Of a stretch of 16,000 nt of DNA, positions 1 through 9,953 are shown piece by piece. This DNA comes from Chrysomallon squamiferum (lineage: Eukaryota > Mollusca > Gastropoda > Neomphalida > Peltospiridae): contig CM022673.1 of NCBI GenBank assembly GCA_012295275.1, positions 28,142,636 through 28,158,635 of the forward strand. Direction: 5' to 3'. The notes below the pieces were generated by a model that saw nothing but the letters and a program-made list of their open reading frames with translations, made no database searches and was not told where the DNA came from. The translations under genes and the position numbers were made by a program. Numbering within the stretch: the stretch's first letter is position 1; each line of letters begins with the position of its first letter.

Positions 1-294
1 CGTTTTAAAAACCTAACAAAAATAAAATAAATTGTTTTAATATATTATTTTAATTTATAAATATAAACGTATTTTTCTGTTATACAAATGGTTTTGTTTA
101 TTACATTAAAACTAATCCAAGAACAGCACACCTGCATATTACAAACATATTTAAGTATAATATCATTTTATTTGTTTTTGCGTTTTTGCACGATATAATT
201 ATTTTTTCTAATCTTATATATCAGAAAGGTTGTAGTAGTTAATACATCGACTTTACAAACAAGGTTAAAGTGACCACTTTTCTTGTATTTCCAG
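1..294 (+). other. Intron or upstream sequence of gene 1
   Basis: AT-rich sequence with no convincing open frame. It ends in a pyrimidine-rich acceptor (tttcttgtatttccag) directly before the first coding exon visible here. The first exon or exons and promoter of gene 1 must lie to the left of the window. Confidence 0.6.
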
Positions 295-404
295 ACTGAA
301 GCGGCGAAACCGCTGGGTCAGAGGTCAGTGGATGAATTTAACAAAGCTTACGTTAATCTGACCAAGCAGATTGCGTACATTCATCCTAATCCAGGTCCAC
401 CCAG
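295..404 (+). CDS. Gene 1, second-type exon (basic linker exon), 5' partial gene
   Basis: This exon lies between a good acceptor (ttccag) and donor (gtaact). It reads in one open frame, entering in phase 0 and leaving in phase 2, and encodes 36 residues beginning TEAAKPLGQRSVDEF and ending HPNPGPP plus two bases of an Arg codon. Codon use is clearly richer in G and C than the flanking introns. It corresponds in place, size and phase to the exon at 6419-6519 of gene 2: both begin with Thr, contain a (K/R)S..EF...Y stretch and end in a Pro-rich or Tyr-rich tail. The product is not recognised and no function is assigned. No signal peptide or membrane segment is visible. The start codon is not in the window. 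Confidence 0.72.
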
Positions 405-518
405 GTAACTTGTCAACATAATCCACTTTATGTGTGATATAAATCTTACAAAGTCTTAGCAGTAGATCTGTGCTCATTAAAACCCATTAAAACTATTGTT
501 GTTGTATAGTAGTTATTA

Positions 519-555
<37 letters not shown>

Positions 556-846
556 AATTATTATGATTATTACGAAAATAAAATAAACAATGATATGATT
601 AGAATTATTATTTTCATTAGTTTGAAATTATTATTAAATTAAAATCATTATATTTAATTTGTTTGACGTACAGAATAAAATTTGGTTATTTTTCAGATAA
701 TTTGAAATTACCTTTGGATTGTAGTCCATTCATTTTCTCCTGCTGTTTCAAAGCATGACGTGGATTCTAGTTTGCTACGACACTGTATATTTTTCAAAAT
801 CTTAACTCATTTCTCAGGTGTACAGTTATTTTGTCTCTGTTTGCAG
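405..846 (+). other. Gene 1 intron with ATT microsatellite
   Basis: Intron between the 404 donor and the tttgcag acceptor ending at 846. It holds an (ATT)n tract at about 512-554 and otherwise featureless AT-rich sequence. Confidence 0.6.
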
Positions 847-942
847 GTGCAGACAAGGTCGTATCGGGGGAACCTGGCGACACATCAAAGAGGTTCTTGG
901 CCACAGTGGAAGCAGAGTTGTTTTCATTAAAACAGCAGAATA
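847..942 (+). CDS. Gene 1, Cys-Gly-Trp core exon
   Basis: The exon is entered in phase 2: the leading G completes an Arg codon left by the exon ending at 404. It then reads CRQGRIGGTWRHIKEV, followed by GHSGSRVVFIKTAE. This is the clearest copy of the family core C-x-x-G-x-x-G-G-x-W-R-H-I, also found at 7054, 13290 and 14744 and, degenerate, at 11307. The acceptor is strong. The 3' end is inferred: a donor at gtattt after 942 (phase 2) gives a length of 96 bases, close to the 86 to 95 of the paralogous exons, and joins in frame to an acceptor at 1241. Read without splicing, the frame stops at 941-943. The alternative of a shorter exon ending at 905 (A|gtggaa, phase 1) joined to 1231 would cut off the conserved GSRVVFIK end and is less likely. 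Confidence 0.68.
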
Positions 943-1240
<298 letters not shown>

Positions 1241-1428
1241 CATATACGACAACGACAATTTCAACAGAGCGCTTCAGAACGAGGGTCCGTACATGCCCCA
1301 CCTTTCCAGCTCGCGTTACGTCCCGTGTCGTGGAGATCTGCAGAGTTACAACCGCCGCCAACTGAGCGACTTACAGACCTGCGGGTACCAGCCGTCAATG
1401 AGCCAGGAACCGCACAAACCATTCCAGC
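1241..1428 (+). CDS. Gene 1, third coding exon in window
   Basis: The exon encodes about 62 residues. Joined to TA from the preceding exon it begins YIYDNDNFNRALQN and ends SQEPHKPFQ plus one base (phase 1) at a strong gtaagt donor. The middle contains SSSRYVPCRGDLQSYNRRQ. The composition is hydrophilic and rich in Asn, Gln, Ser, Arg and Tyr, with no membrane segment. A second reading frame is also open across this stretch, but it is Arg/Pro/Gln-rich and would meet an early stop after splicing to 2896. An acceptor at 1230 would add ten bases (leading Leu-Val-Ser) and needs a phase-1 donor upstream. The matching exon in gene 2 is 7495, with a loosely similar start. Confidence 0.65.
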
Positions 1429-2004
1429 GTAAGTTCATACGTTTTGTCGTAAACAGCAAAACCATTCAGTGTGGTAGGTCGCAGTTCATTAGGTAACAGC
1501 GTAAGTTAATACGTTTTGTCGTAAACAGCAAAACCATTCAGTGTGGTAGGTCGCAGTTCATTAGGTAACAGCGTAAGTTAATACGTTTTGTCGTAAACAG
1601 CAAAACCATTCAGTGTGGTAGGTCGCAGTTCATTAGGTAACAGCGTAAGTTAATACGTTTTTTGTCGCAAAACCACAGGTCGCAGTTCAAGGTAACAGCA
1701 CGTTTTGTCGTAAACAGCAAAACCATTCAGTGTGGTAGGTCGCAGTTCATTAGGTAACAGCGTAAGTTAATACGTTTTTCGTAAACAGCAAAACCATTCA
1801 GGTCGCAGTTCAATAACAGCATTAAACAGCAAAACCATTCAGTGTGGTAGGTCGCAGTTCATTTGGTAACAGCGTAAGTTAATACGTTTTGTCGTAAACA
1901 GCAATACCATTCAGTGTTGTAGGCCGCAGTTCATTTGGTAACAGCGTAAGTTCATACGTTTTGTCGTAAACAGCAATAGCATTTAGTATGTAGGCCGCAG
2001 TTCA
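1429..2004. repeat. 72-base minisatellite starting at the splice donor
   Basis: The first three units (1429-1500, 1501-1572, 1573-1644) are almost identical and each begins with the donor sequence gtaagtt followed by a/c atacgttttg. Later units are shortened or diverged. Perfect gtaagt hexamers occur at 1429, 1501, 1573, 1645, 1762, 1874 and 1946, each preceded by cagc, exactly as at the real exon end. The array fades out near 2004. Confidence 0.95.
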
Positions 2005-2868
<864 letters not shown>

Positions 2869-2895
2869 GCATTATGAATTTAATTTACTTTTCAG

Positions 2896-2984
2896 TTCCA
2901 TCCGTGGTAACACAGAGAGATCTTGAAAACCAAAGACAGGAGGATTTACAAAGTCCCAGCAGAGCATTCAACAAATACAAATGA
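2896..2984 (+). CDS. Gene 1, terminal exon with stop
   Basis: A pyrimidine-rich acceptor (tttacttttcag) precedes an exon entered in phase 1. Together with the C left at 1428 it reads LPSVVTQRDLENQRQEDLQS and then PSRAFNKYK, followed by TGA at 2982-2984. The tail is highly charged and polar and may be helical. The visible gene 1 exons (295-404, 847-942, 1241-1428, 2896-2984) add up to 483 bases, exactly 161 codons including the stop, with no frameshift. That is good evidence for the model as a whole. Confidence 0.72.
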
Positions 2985-3105
2985 GAGAGAAGAGATTTCA
3001 AAACTTTACACTGAAAAAGACGAAGTAAAAAGTATTTGATTGAACACCGATGAAAGATTGCATAGATTTACACTCACCGAAATACATTGGTAATTTATCA
3101 TGTGT

Positions 3106-3111
3106 AATAAA
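3106..3111 (+). terminator. Candidate poly(A) signal of gene 1
   Basis: AATAAA lies 122 bases after the gene 1 stop codon. In AT-rich DNA such hexamers are common, so the assignment rests on position only. Confidence 0.35.
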
Positions 3112-3265
3112 TTATATAAATTGTTCAGTTTACATAATATGATAGTCATCACTTTTACAAGTGTCTGTATATTTCTAACCGATGCTTTTTAATTATGTCT
3201 GTATACTATTTTTCTTTCTATCTGTCCGTCTGGCTTTTCTCTCTCCACTGAGACAGAATCTCACA

Positions 3266-3266
<1 letters not shown>

Positions 3267-3297
<31 letters not shown>

Positions 3298-3300
3298 ACA
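3267..3300. repeat. (CA)n microsatellite
   Basis: Short CA dinucleotide tract in the intergenic region downstream of gene 1. Confidence 0.93.
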
Positions 3301-3487
3301 CAGTAATCATTTTGTGTTTTGTTACTAATTTCTACCTCTGATAACCTCACCCTAATATGAGACTACCGAATCAAAAAAAGAAAGAAGATTAATAAATAAA
3401 TAAAAAATAAATTATATCATATTTTTGAGATACTGATTCATTTTACACATTTTCACATGATTATTTCTTGTTATAAATAACGTTGTC

Positions 3488-3634
<147 letters not shown>

Positions 3635-5018
3635 GTGATTACCATATCAGTATTAACGTACATAATTTATAACTTTTAAATATATATGTGTATATGTATT
3701 ATACATATAAAAAAATAAAAGTGTGAAGAAAAAAGTATTTGTGATGTCGTTTTTGTGTTTTGTTTTATTTTTAACATTCTGCTTTTATATATCTTGTATG
3801 TTTGTTACATGCGTATATATTTTGTTTTATTTGTGAACATTTTATTATTTATGTTTATATAGATAAATTTGGTTTATATAAATGTAGTTACTTGTCTTTG
3901 TTTTTTTCGTTTCATTTTAAAATTAATAACACTATAAGAAAACAACAAAAAACAACAAAAAACAACAAAAAAACCCAACAACAAAAAAAAAAAAATAAAA
4001 ACCAACATCTATTCAACAACGTTTATGAAAAATATAAACAACAACAGATCAATATAAACTGACGAAACCCCTTACATGTCAAAAAATATGTGTTCCTAAT
4101 TTTTTCTTTTCGAGAAGTCAGTATAGTTAATTGTATCTTAATATTTTAGGATATTTTTTATACACATAATTTATTTCATGCATAAAATTAATAAAATAAT
4201 TTTTTTTATAAACTTATAAACTGTTTATAATCTTAAGCTGTCTCCTTATATTCCCAAAACTAACTGAAAAATTCAACAATCCTAAACAATTTCTGTACAA
4301 AAAAACAATTCGGATAAAGAACTGATCGGCAAAGTTTTTAATTCAGCTCATCGAATTCTTTGTGAAACTGTGGACTCCTTCATCTCTCTCACTCAAGCAT
4401 GTAAAAATAGAAGAAAAAAAATATTATCAATGATACATTTTTCTATTTAAATGTAATAATGTCTTCGCTCTTATTACTTCCTTCATTACAGAATCTCGAT
4501 AAAATTCAAAAATTCATTTCATCCTTCTGTTTTGGTTGTTTCTGTTTCTCTTTTTGAGCCATAAACATTTAACATTCCACTGGTCAAACAACATGACCAT
4601 ATTGTCGATCTAAATGGGAAAAGCAAATTACTACATGATTCAACTTTTGTTACATTTTTATAGTCTACATATCAAATAAATTTATTACTATGAATGTCTT
4701 TCAGTTACCGCATAGTTTATTTTGGCAACAGCTAAATAATCAAGACAAGATATGAAGTATGTTTCTTTAAATACAGCATAGAGTCCTATAATGAGATCAG
4801 AAAAAAAAAAATAATAAAAAAAATAAATGATCAGTGTTTTAATTATCATTTAATCCCTCTCACTGAAAATTTATAAAAATCGGGAGAGATTATATAAAAA
4901 GATTTTTTTTTTTTTTTTTAGATGTAGAAAATAAAAGTTGAAGTGTTTTTGCACGTCTGATTTTAGTGTGAATTTTCTTCCAGCTCAGCCAGCGTTTAAA
5001 GCGCAGTGACCCTGACAT

Positions 5019-5065
5019 TGATTACGTATAACGTTTTGCGTAATCACAGGCATGCTATGACGTCA
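5019..5065 (+). promoter_or_regulatory. Probable gene 2 promoter: bZIP palindrome and CRE
   Basis: The inverted repeat TGATTACG / CGTAATCA (5019-5026 and 5039-5046) surrounds a perfect C/EBP- or PAR-bZIP-type site TTGCGTAA (5036-5043). A perfect CRE palindrome TGACGTCA follows at 5058-5065. The stretch is richer in CpG than its surroundings and lies about 410 bases before the gene 2 ATG. CREB/CREM/ATF proteins are the known binders of this palindrome in animals. Its use here is inference. Confidence 0.5.
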
Positions 5066-5112
5066 TACAATTGTTTTCACTTCGGAGACTAAGAAGCGAT
5101 TGTTATTCAAAG
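5066..5112 (+). other. Candidate non-coding first exon of gene 2
   Basis: Less AT-biased sequence just after the CRE ends in a donor-like TTCAAAG|gtaatc. It could be spliced to aatacag|ATAAAAATGACC at 5468, removing a 355-base 5'-UTR intron. The acceptor lacks a classical pyrimidine tract, and the transcription start is unknown. Confidence 0.3.
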
Positions 5113-5310
5113 GTAATCTCAAAGAATAATAGTCTTTATGTGTATTGTGTGTGTGTATGTATGTGTGTGTGTGTTTTTCGTGTTTGTATATTATAATGCT
5201 CTTCAGACCATCATATTAGTAACTGTTTAATTTTTAAATATTTCTTTTATTATTGTAATTATATATATACTGCTTTTGTTATTGTTTTTGTTGTTAATTA
5301 CTGCTACTAC

Positions 5311-5383
5311 AACAATAACAACAACAACAACAACAACTACTACTACTGTGATTATTGTTGTTGTAGTTGTTGTTGTTGTAATT

Positions 5384-5457
<74 letters not shown>
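5311..5457. repeat. CAA/ACT/GTT/ATT trinucleotide tracts with inverted arms
   Basis: A block of (CAA)n, (ACT)n, (GTT)n and a long (ATT)n (about 5384-5457). The CAA and GTT parts are complementary: 5324-5340 pairs with 5363-5379 over 17 bases around a 22-base loop. The ATT tract ends ten bases before the exon 1 acceptor candidate of gene 2. Confidence 0.92.
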
Positions 5458-5459
<2 letters not shown>

Positions 5460-5474
5460 AGAATACAGATAAAA

Positions 5475-5576
5475 ATGACCAATACAGTTCCACTGTGGCC
5501 TCCAGGCAGTACAGGAAAACGTTCGGGGATTTTGCCTCAAATTCCGGCTCAGTTTTACTACTATGATGAAAGAATG
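5475..5576 (+). CDS. Gene 2, first coding exon
   Basis: The ATG at 5475 is preceded by aaaa and opens 34 codons: MTNTVPLWPPGSTGKRSG, then ILPQIPAQFYYYDERM, ending in phase 0 at a consensus donor gtaagt. The length, compositional shift from the simple repeats on its left, and in-frame join to the next exon support it. The N-terminus is Pro- and Tyr-rich with no signal peptide. The last eight codons (FYYYDERM) and the donor are copied four more times downstream as a tandem repeat. Only use of the first donor leaves a productive frame. Confidence 0.72.
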
Positions 5577-5757
5577 GTAAGTACCGTTAACAGTTTTACT
5601 ACTATGATGAAAGAATGGTAAGTACCGTTAACAGTTTTACTACTATGATGAAAGAATGGTAAGTACCGTTAACAGTTTTACTACTATGATGAAAGAATGG
5701 TAAGTACCGTTAACAGTTTTACTACTATGATGAAAGAATGGTAAGTACCGTTAACAG
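5553..5757. repeat. 41-base tandem repeat of exon end plus donor, five units
   Basis: Five near-perfect 41-base units, each holding the last 24 coding bases of gene 2 exon 1, the donor gtaagtaccg and a ttaacag that looks like an acceptor. Donors fall after 5576, 5617, 5658, 5699 and 5740. Progressively decayed copies (ttttactgtatgataaaa... and similar) can be followed to about 6030 and, more weakly, to about 6320. Confidence 0.96.
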
Positions 5758-6418
5758 TTTTACTGCTATGAAAACTGGTACATTATACTTTACGTTTTAC
5801 TGTATGATAAAACATCTGGTACGTAATACTTTAAGTTTTACTGTATGATAAAACATCTGGTACGTTACCTCTTAAGTTTTATTATAATATGAAAATCTGG
5901 TAGGAACTGTCTTAAAAGCTTTATTATATCGTGAAAAAATGATAAATAACCGTTTTAATTTTACTATGCGATTAAAGGATAGTACATAATTTTCTGTTTT
6001 ATTCTGTGGTGAAAATCTGGTATATAACTATTTTTATTTAATAAATAAAAAAACAACAAATAACCCCCACCAAACCTCCCAAAAAACAACAACAAGCGCC
6101 AAAACAACAAAAAAACACAACAACACACACACAAACAAGCTACATAGTTGTAATAGTTTTAGTATACGATGAAAGAATGATATATAACGGTAATAGATTT
6201 TGATTAAAAAATGAAACGTTCCACACAAACAAAATGGTAATAGTTTAATCAAGTTTGAAAGAATACGATGAATTTGTTTTTTCAGTTTTAGGGTTGTTAT
6301 TTGATGAAAACGTATCAGGTAAATGAAAAAAAAAAAAAAAAAAAAAAAAAAGACCACAGAAAAACAACAACGAAGAAATGTTTTATTTAAACCACACTCT
6401 TTTCTGTTTTATTTTCAG
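5758..6418 (+). other. Gene 2 intron 1 with decayed repeat copies
   Basis: This intron contains degenerate relatives of the 41-base unit, recurring as ttttact..tatgat.aaa..tggta, an A/C-rich stretch at about 6040-6135 and a poly(A) run at 6326-6351. It ends in the acceptor tttattttcag. Confidence 0.6.
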
Positions 6419-6519
6419 ACCGGAGTTATGACGGAAAAGTCGCGAAAAGAATTTAAAGAAAAATACGGATGTATTTGTAACCATAGACCATACGTTTATC
6501 CACGTGTTATTGCTAAGTA
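6419..6519 (+). CDS. Gene 2, basic linker exon
   Basis: A strong acceptor (tgttttattttcag) is followed by an open exon entered in phase 0 and left in phase 2 at TA|gtaagt. It reads TGVMTEKSRKEFKEKYGC and continues to a Tyr/Pro-rich end, YVYPRVIAK. It is the counterpart of the gene 1 exon 295-404. If the donor were ignored the frame would stop at once (TAG at 6518-6520), but splicing supplies a C from 7054 to give Tyr. Confidence 0.75.
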
Positions 6520-7053
6520 GTAAGTATGTGTGTGTGTGTGTGTGTGTCTGTCTGTGTGTGTTATGTGTGTCTGCTCTTAATGTGCCCTGGCATGATTTTT
6601 GTGCGAACGTGTAGATGTGAGTATAGCTATGTAGGTATGTGTGTATATGTCTGTGTATGCCTATATGTGTGTAAATGTGTATGTGTGTTTATATGTGTTT
6701 GCTTATGTGTGTGTTTCTGTATGTGTGTTTCTTTGTGTGAATGTGTATGTTTTTTGTATGTCTATTATGTGTGTGTATATATAAATGCATACATACATAT
6801 ATACATACACAGATATATACATATACATTTACATACATACAAACATAATATCTATATATATATATATATATATATAAATGTTAGAATGTATGTAAGATGA
6901 AAAGTATGTCAGTGCTCTACTTACATCTACAGGATCGTAATTAACTGATTAATATTATCGAATATGGATATTAAAATCAGAGTATCATTGTATCAATGTG
7001 AGACTGGGTATCTATCTACACGTGGGTACATTATTTTCATGTAACTGTTACAG
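6520..7053 (+). other. Gene 2 intron 2 with GT, TATG and TA repeats
   Basis: The intron begins with a GT/CTGT tract immediately after the donor (from about 6524), passes into TATG/CATA motifs, and holds a TA tract at about 6852-6876. The last 170 bases are unique and end in the acceptor ctgttacag. Confidence 0.65.
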
Positions 7054-7139
7054 CTGCACAGACGGTAGCTTGGGTGGACCTTGGAGACACATCAAACAAA
7101 TAATAGAGCCTGGTGCCAAATTGGATCGTATCAGTGAAG
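7054..7139 (+). CDS. Gene 2, Cys-Gly-Trp core exon
   Basis: The exon is entered in phase 2 (C completes Tyr) and left in phase 1 at GAAG|gtacat. It encodes CTDGSLGGPWRHIKQIIEPG and then AKLDRISE. All signature positions of the family core are present: Cys1, Gly4, Gly7, Gly8, Trp10, Arg11, His12, Ile13. It is the cleanest match to the gene 1 exon at 847. Confidence 0.78.
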
Positions 7140-7494
7140 GTACATTCAGTTAACTGTAAATATCAACACAACAACACCAACAACGTATCCTTCTGTTGTA
7201 ACAACAATAACAACAACTACTACCACTACCACTACTGCAACTAATTACAACGATTACTACAATAAACTAAACAGAAAAATGATATAACCTTTTGAAAGAA
7301 AGTGTTAGTAATTTCACCGCAGTGATTTAGCTCTTCTGGGATTTGATCGAAAATACAGAAATACACGATCCAGAGATATAAACAGAATTCCAATAATATC
7401 TCTTTATTCTTTCTTTTCTCTCTTTCTTGTGTAGAAAATGTATATATATATATATGTATGTATGTATGTATGAAGCTACGTTCTTTCATTTTAG

Positions 7495-7659
7495 CTAATG
7501 TGATACATACGGTGTCTGACAAATACAGCGATGACATTGAAAGTTTTTGCAGTCGGTTCCATCCTTCAAGGACAGAATACAACAGGACTGCACGATGCCA
7601 CGGAATAAAGAAAGCGTATATCCCTTTTCTAGGCACGTCTACGTACATTTTGTATATCA
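7495..7659 (+). CDS. Gene 2, fourth coding exon
   Basis: The acceptor tcattttag at 7494 is followed by an exon entered in phase 1: G from 7139 plus CT gives Ala. It reads ANVIHTVSDKYSDDIESF, then CSRFHPSRTEYNRTARC, and proceeds to a hydrophobic stretch around AYIPFLGTSTYILYI. Two phase-1 donors are possible: A|gtatgt after 7659 or G|gtgtgt after 7668. Both join in frame to 8208. If neither is used the frame runs into the GT microsatellite and stops at 7686-7688. The role matches exon 1241 of gene 1, but similarity is weak. Confidence 0.6.
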
Positions 7660-7699
7660 GTATGTTAGGTGTGTGTCTGTCTCTGTGAATGAAGGTGTC

Positions 7700-7730
<31 letters not shown>

Positions 7731-8150
7731 CTGTGTGTGTGTGTGTGTCTGTGTCTGTCAGTGTGTGTCTGTCTCTGTGAGTGAAGGTGTCTGTGTTGTG
7801 TGTGTCTGTGTGTGTGTGTGTCTGTCAGTGTGTGTCTGTCTGTCTGTCAGTGTGTGTGTGTCTGTCAGTGTGTGTGTGTCTGTGTGTGTGTGTCTGTCAG
7901 TGTGTGTGTGAATGTGTGTGTGTCTTTAATTTAGGTGTCTGTCTTTGTGTGTCTGTCAATTGTACAGTGTGTGTAGGTCTGTCTTGTATGTGTATGGTTT
8001 AATTGAATTTATGCATATGTATGTAAGTATATACAGTATGTTTAGGTATACTTATAGTCTGTAAATGAATGTATGTATATATGTGTGTACATGTGTATGT
8101 ATATATATGTACATACGTATGTGTTTTATATGTGTGTTGCATTATTTATT
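7660..8150. repeat. GT/CTGT compound repeat and TATG-rich tail
   Basis: A long GT and GTCT array (about 7669-7990) is followed by TATG/TGTA-type sequence to about 8130. A segment reading gtctctgtga(a/g)tgaaggtgtctg occurs twice, about 91 bases apart, so the array grew by larger duplications as well as slippage. Confidence 0.9.
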
Positions 8151-8207
8151 TTTTTGAAATTTATTTATAACAAACACACACTATTTTTAAAATAAAAAAT
8201 TTTCCAG

Positions 8208-8233
8208 GCATTTTAGACTTAATTGATGAATAA
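8208..8233 (+). CDS. Gene 2, candidate terminal exon
   Basis: The acceptor ttttccag at 8207 is followed by a short phase-1 exon encoding (Ser or Gly)-ILDLIDE and TAA at 8231-8233. With exons 5475, 6419, 7054 and 7495-7659 the total is 480 bases, exactly 160 codons including the stop. With the 7668 donor it is 489 bases. The exon is very short, so the call rests on phase and acceptor only. An AATAAA is present at 8496-8501. Confidence 0.42.
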
Positions 8234-8559
8234 TGTCTATAAGAGGGATAAAGATTCTTTTGTAGTGATGTGAATGTGTGTGGTTTATCTATGTACCCAA
8301 TCAGATGTTTGTAAGTGGTTGTTTTACAAGTTTTAATATATTTTATTTTAAATTAAAAAGGCCTTTTCTGATGATCCCATGAAAGATTTGTGATGAGAAA
8401 GTTGAATCTATAAACCCAGTGTTGGAATTTTTTTCAAATTTCGTTTTTTCAAAAAAAAAAAAAAAAACCCTTTCTAATAGTTTACATGATATAAGAATAA
8501 ATTACAGTGTTAATTTTATTAATAATTTTTTTAAATGTTTTGTCTTTACTTAATATTTT

Positions 8560-8595
<36 letters not shown>

Positions 8596-9370
8596 TTAAA
8601 GAGCAGAAAATGAATTATTGCAAGTCTTGTTATTTAAAACCGAAAATAATAAATGTCATAAAATAATCATAATTATAAATAAAAAATATACCGATTTTGT
8701 TATGTGTGTTAATGATTAAATAGCAGAATTTTTTATTTTAATAATAATGTAACTTGAAGAGTTTTCATTCGTTTGTAAAATCTAATATCATGAATTTTAT
8801 TTTGTTATACTACTAAATAATAAATAAATAAATGAATAAATGAAATGAATGTTTTTGTATTGTTTTGCAGTTTATAAATAAACTTGTTTTTGATTGTTTC
8901 TTGTTCATATGTTTTTTTTTTTTTTTTTTTTTTTTTTAGAAAAAAAAACATTATTTCAACCTTTATATATTTTTCTTAAAAAAAAAGAAAGAAAAAAGAT
9001 TACCATTTTGTTTAGTTCTTATAGAGAAATAATTCTCCATTATTACGACATAAGCTCAGTGAAGTCAAAGTATTATACATCAGTCCTCAAAAAAAAAAAA
9101 AAAAAAAATAATAATAATAAAAATGCAGAAGAATAAGTCTTAAACTTTAATGCTGTTACCATAACAGAACTCACACGCAAAACGCACCATCATCTATAAT
9201 TTAATTCGGCGATCGTGGAAACTTTAAACAAAAAATTAAATGCCGTTTATTTGTTAAATCTAAAGGTAAAGAGATACTGGATCATCATCGGTTCTGTGCC
9301 CGTATCTTCATCCTTGATTTATTTTTATTTGTTTTCCCTCTCCACCTGTCGTCTCATTATTAATAAGGTT
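8234..9370. other. Gene 2 3' UTR and intergenic region to gene 3
   Basis: AT-rich sequence with an ATT tract (about 8563-8596), poly(T) at 8912-8937 and poly(A) at about 9089-9107. Open frames here consist of the A or T runs and flanking AT-rich DNA. No exon or RNA gene is apparent. Confidence 0.55.
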
Positions 9371-9380
9371 AACCTCGAAG

Positions 9381-9412
9381 GACGTCATCTTTTGAAGTTT
9401 GTTTTGACGTCA
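9381..9412 (+). promoter_or_regulatory. Gene 3 promoter: two CRE-type sites
   Basis: GACGTCAT (9381-9388, seven of eight CRE bases) and a perfect TGACGTCA (9405-9412) lie 24 bases apart. The perfect site is 34 bases before the ATG, so transcription probably starts very close to the start codon. Confidence 0.5.
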
Positions 9413-9442
9413 GATGCGCGTTGTTCGAAAGTTACAGAATAA

Positions 9443-9453
9443 AAGATGGCGGC
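9443..9453 (+). promoter_or_regulatory. YY1-like element over the start codon
   Basis: The sequence AAGATGGCGGC around the gene 3 ATG equals the extended YY1 motif known from animal core promoters just downstream of the transcription start. It also serves as a good translation start context. Binding is inference. Confidence 0.4.
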
Positions 9454-9463
9454 GTTTCAAACG
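9446..9463 (+). CDS. Gene 3, first coding exon (six codons)
   Basis: ATGGCGGCGTTTCAAACG encodes MAAFQT and leaves in phase 0 at a strong donor gtgagt. Nearby CRE and YY1-like sites, the CpG-rich context and the phase match to exon 10841 support it. It is much shorter than exon 1 of gene 2. Length alone gives little coding signal, so the call depends on promoter context and donor. Confidence 0.5.
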
Positions 9464-9945
9464 GTGAGTACCGATCATGATGTCTGACGTTTTTAATCAC
9501 TCAACATAGATCATAAATAACCCACAGACTGGATTATAATTAAATAAATATAATTAAAATAATTACTATGCTAAGAGTGAATAAATCAGAATTTAAGGAA
9601 TGTATCTGGTTGTGGGAAGAATCGTAATTAAACAAAGAGCAGACGACCTTGACTTAGTCCCAGACAGGTCAAGGGTGATGGTGGTGGTGTTGGGGTTGGT
9701 GGGTGTGGATGACGATGTTTTGTTTGGTAACATAGTAAAAGACTACAGAGATTATTATAAAAAGAAAGAAAAACAAAGAGTAAAAAGTAGAAAAAAAAAA
9801 GAAAGATAAAAGAAAAGAAAAAAAAAAAAGATGAATACTTTGGCGGTACGAGATGTTTCGGAAATCAATATTACGAATTATTATTATTTTGTATAATTAT
9901 TAGAAAACTGTCTACCTTCTTTTTTTTTTTTTTTTTTTTTTTTTG

Positions 9946-9953
9946 TGACGTCA
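9946..9953. promoter_or_regulatory. Perfect CRE palindrome inside intron 1
   Basis: TGACGTCA directly after a poly(T) run. It could drive an alternative start upstream of the possible exon at 10255, or be an intronic enhancer site. No direct support beyond the motif. Confidence 0.35.

Noticed and set aside
1429-2004. Direct repeats with spacers as a CRISPR array
   Set aside because: Units are contiguous 72-base tandem copies without unique spacers, in a eukaryotic intron.
5227-5566. Poly-Asn, poly-Leu and poly-Ile frames across 5227-5566
   Set aside because: Products of the ATT/CAA tracts. Only the portion from 5475 has non-repetitive coding character.
6526-8002. Cys-Val-rich open frames that look like cysteine-rich secreted peptides
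   Set aside because: They come from GT/TGTG microsatellites. Cysteine spacing follows the repeat, and there is no signal peptide or exon structure.
9151-9170. RFX X-box-like gttaccataac upstream of gene 3
   Set aside because: Only one half matches the consensus. A ciliary role would be an appealing idea but the site is too degenerate.
9600-9809. Open frame with Val/Asp-rich protein in gene 3 intron 1
   Set aside because: No splice signals fitting it, low-complexity Lys tail from A-rich DNA, and no relation to the other exons.
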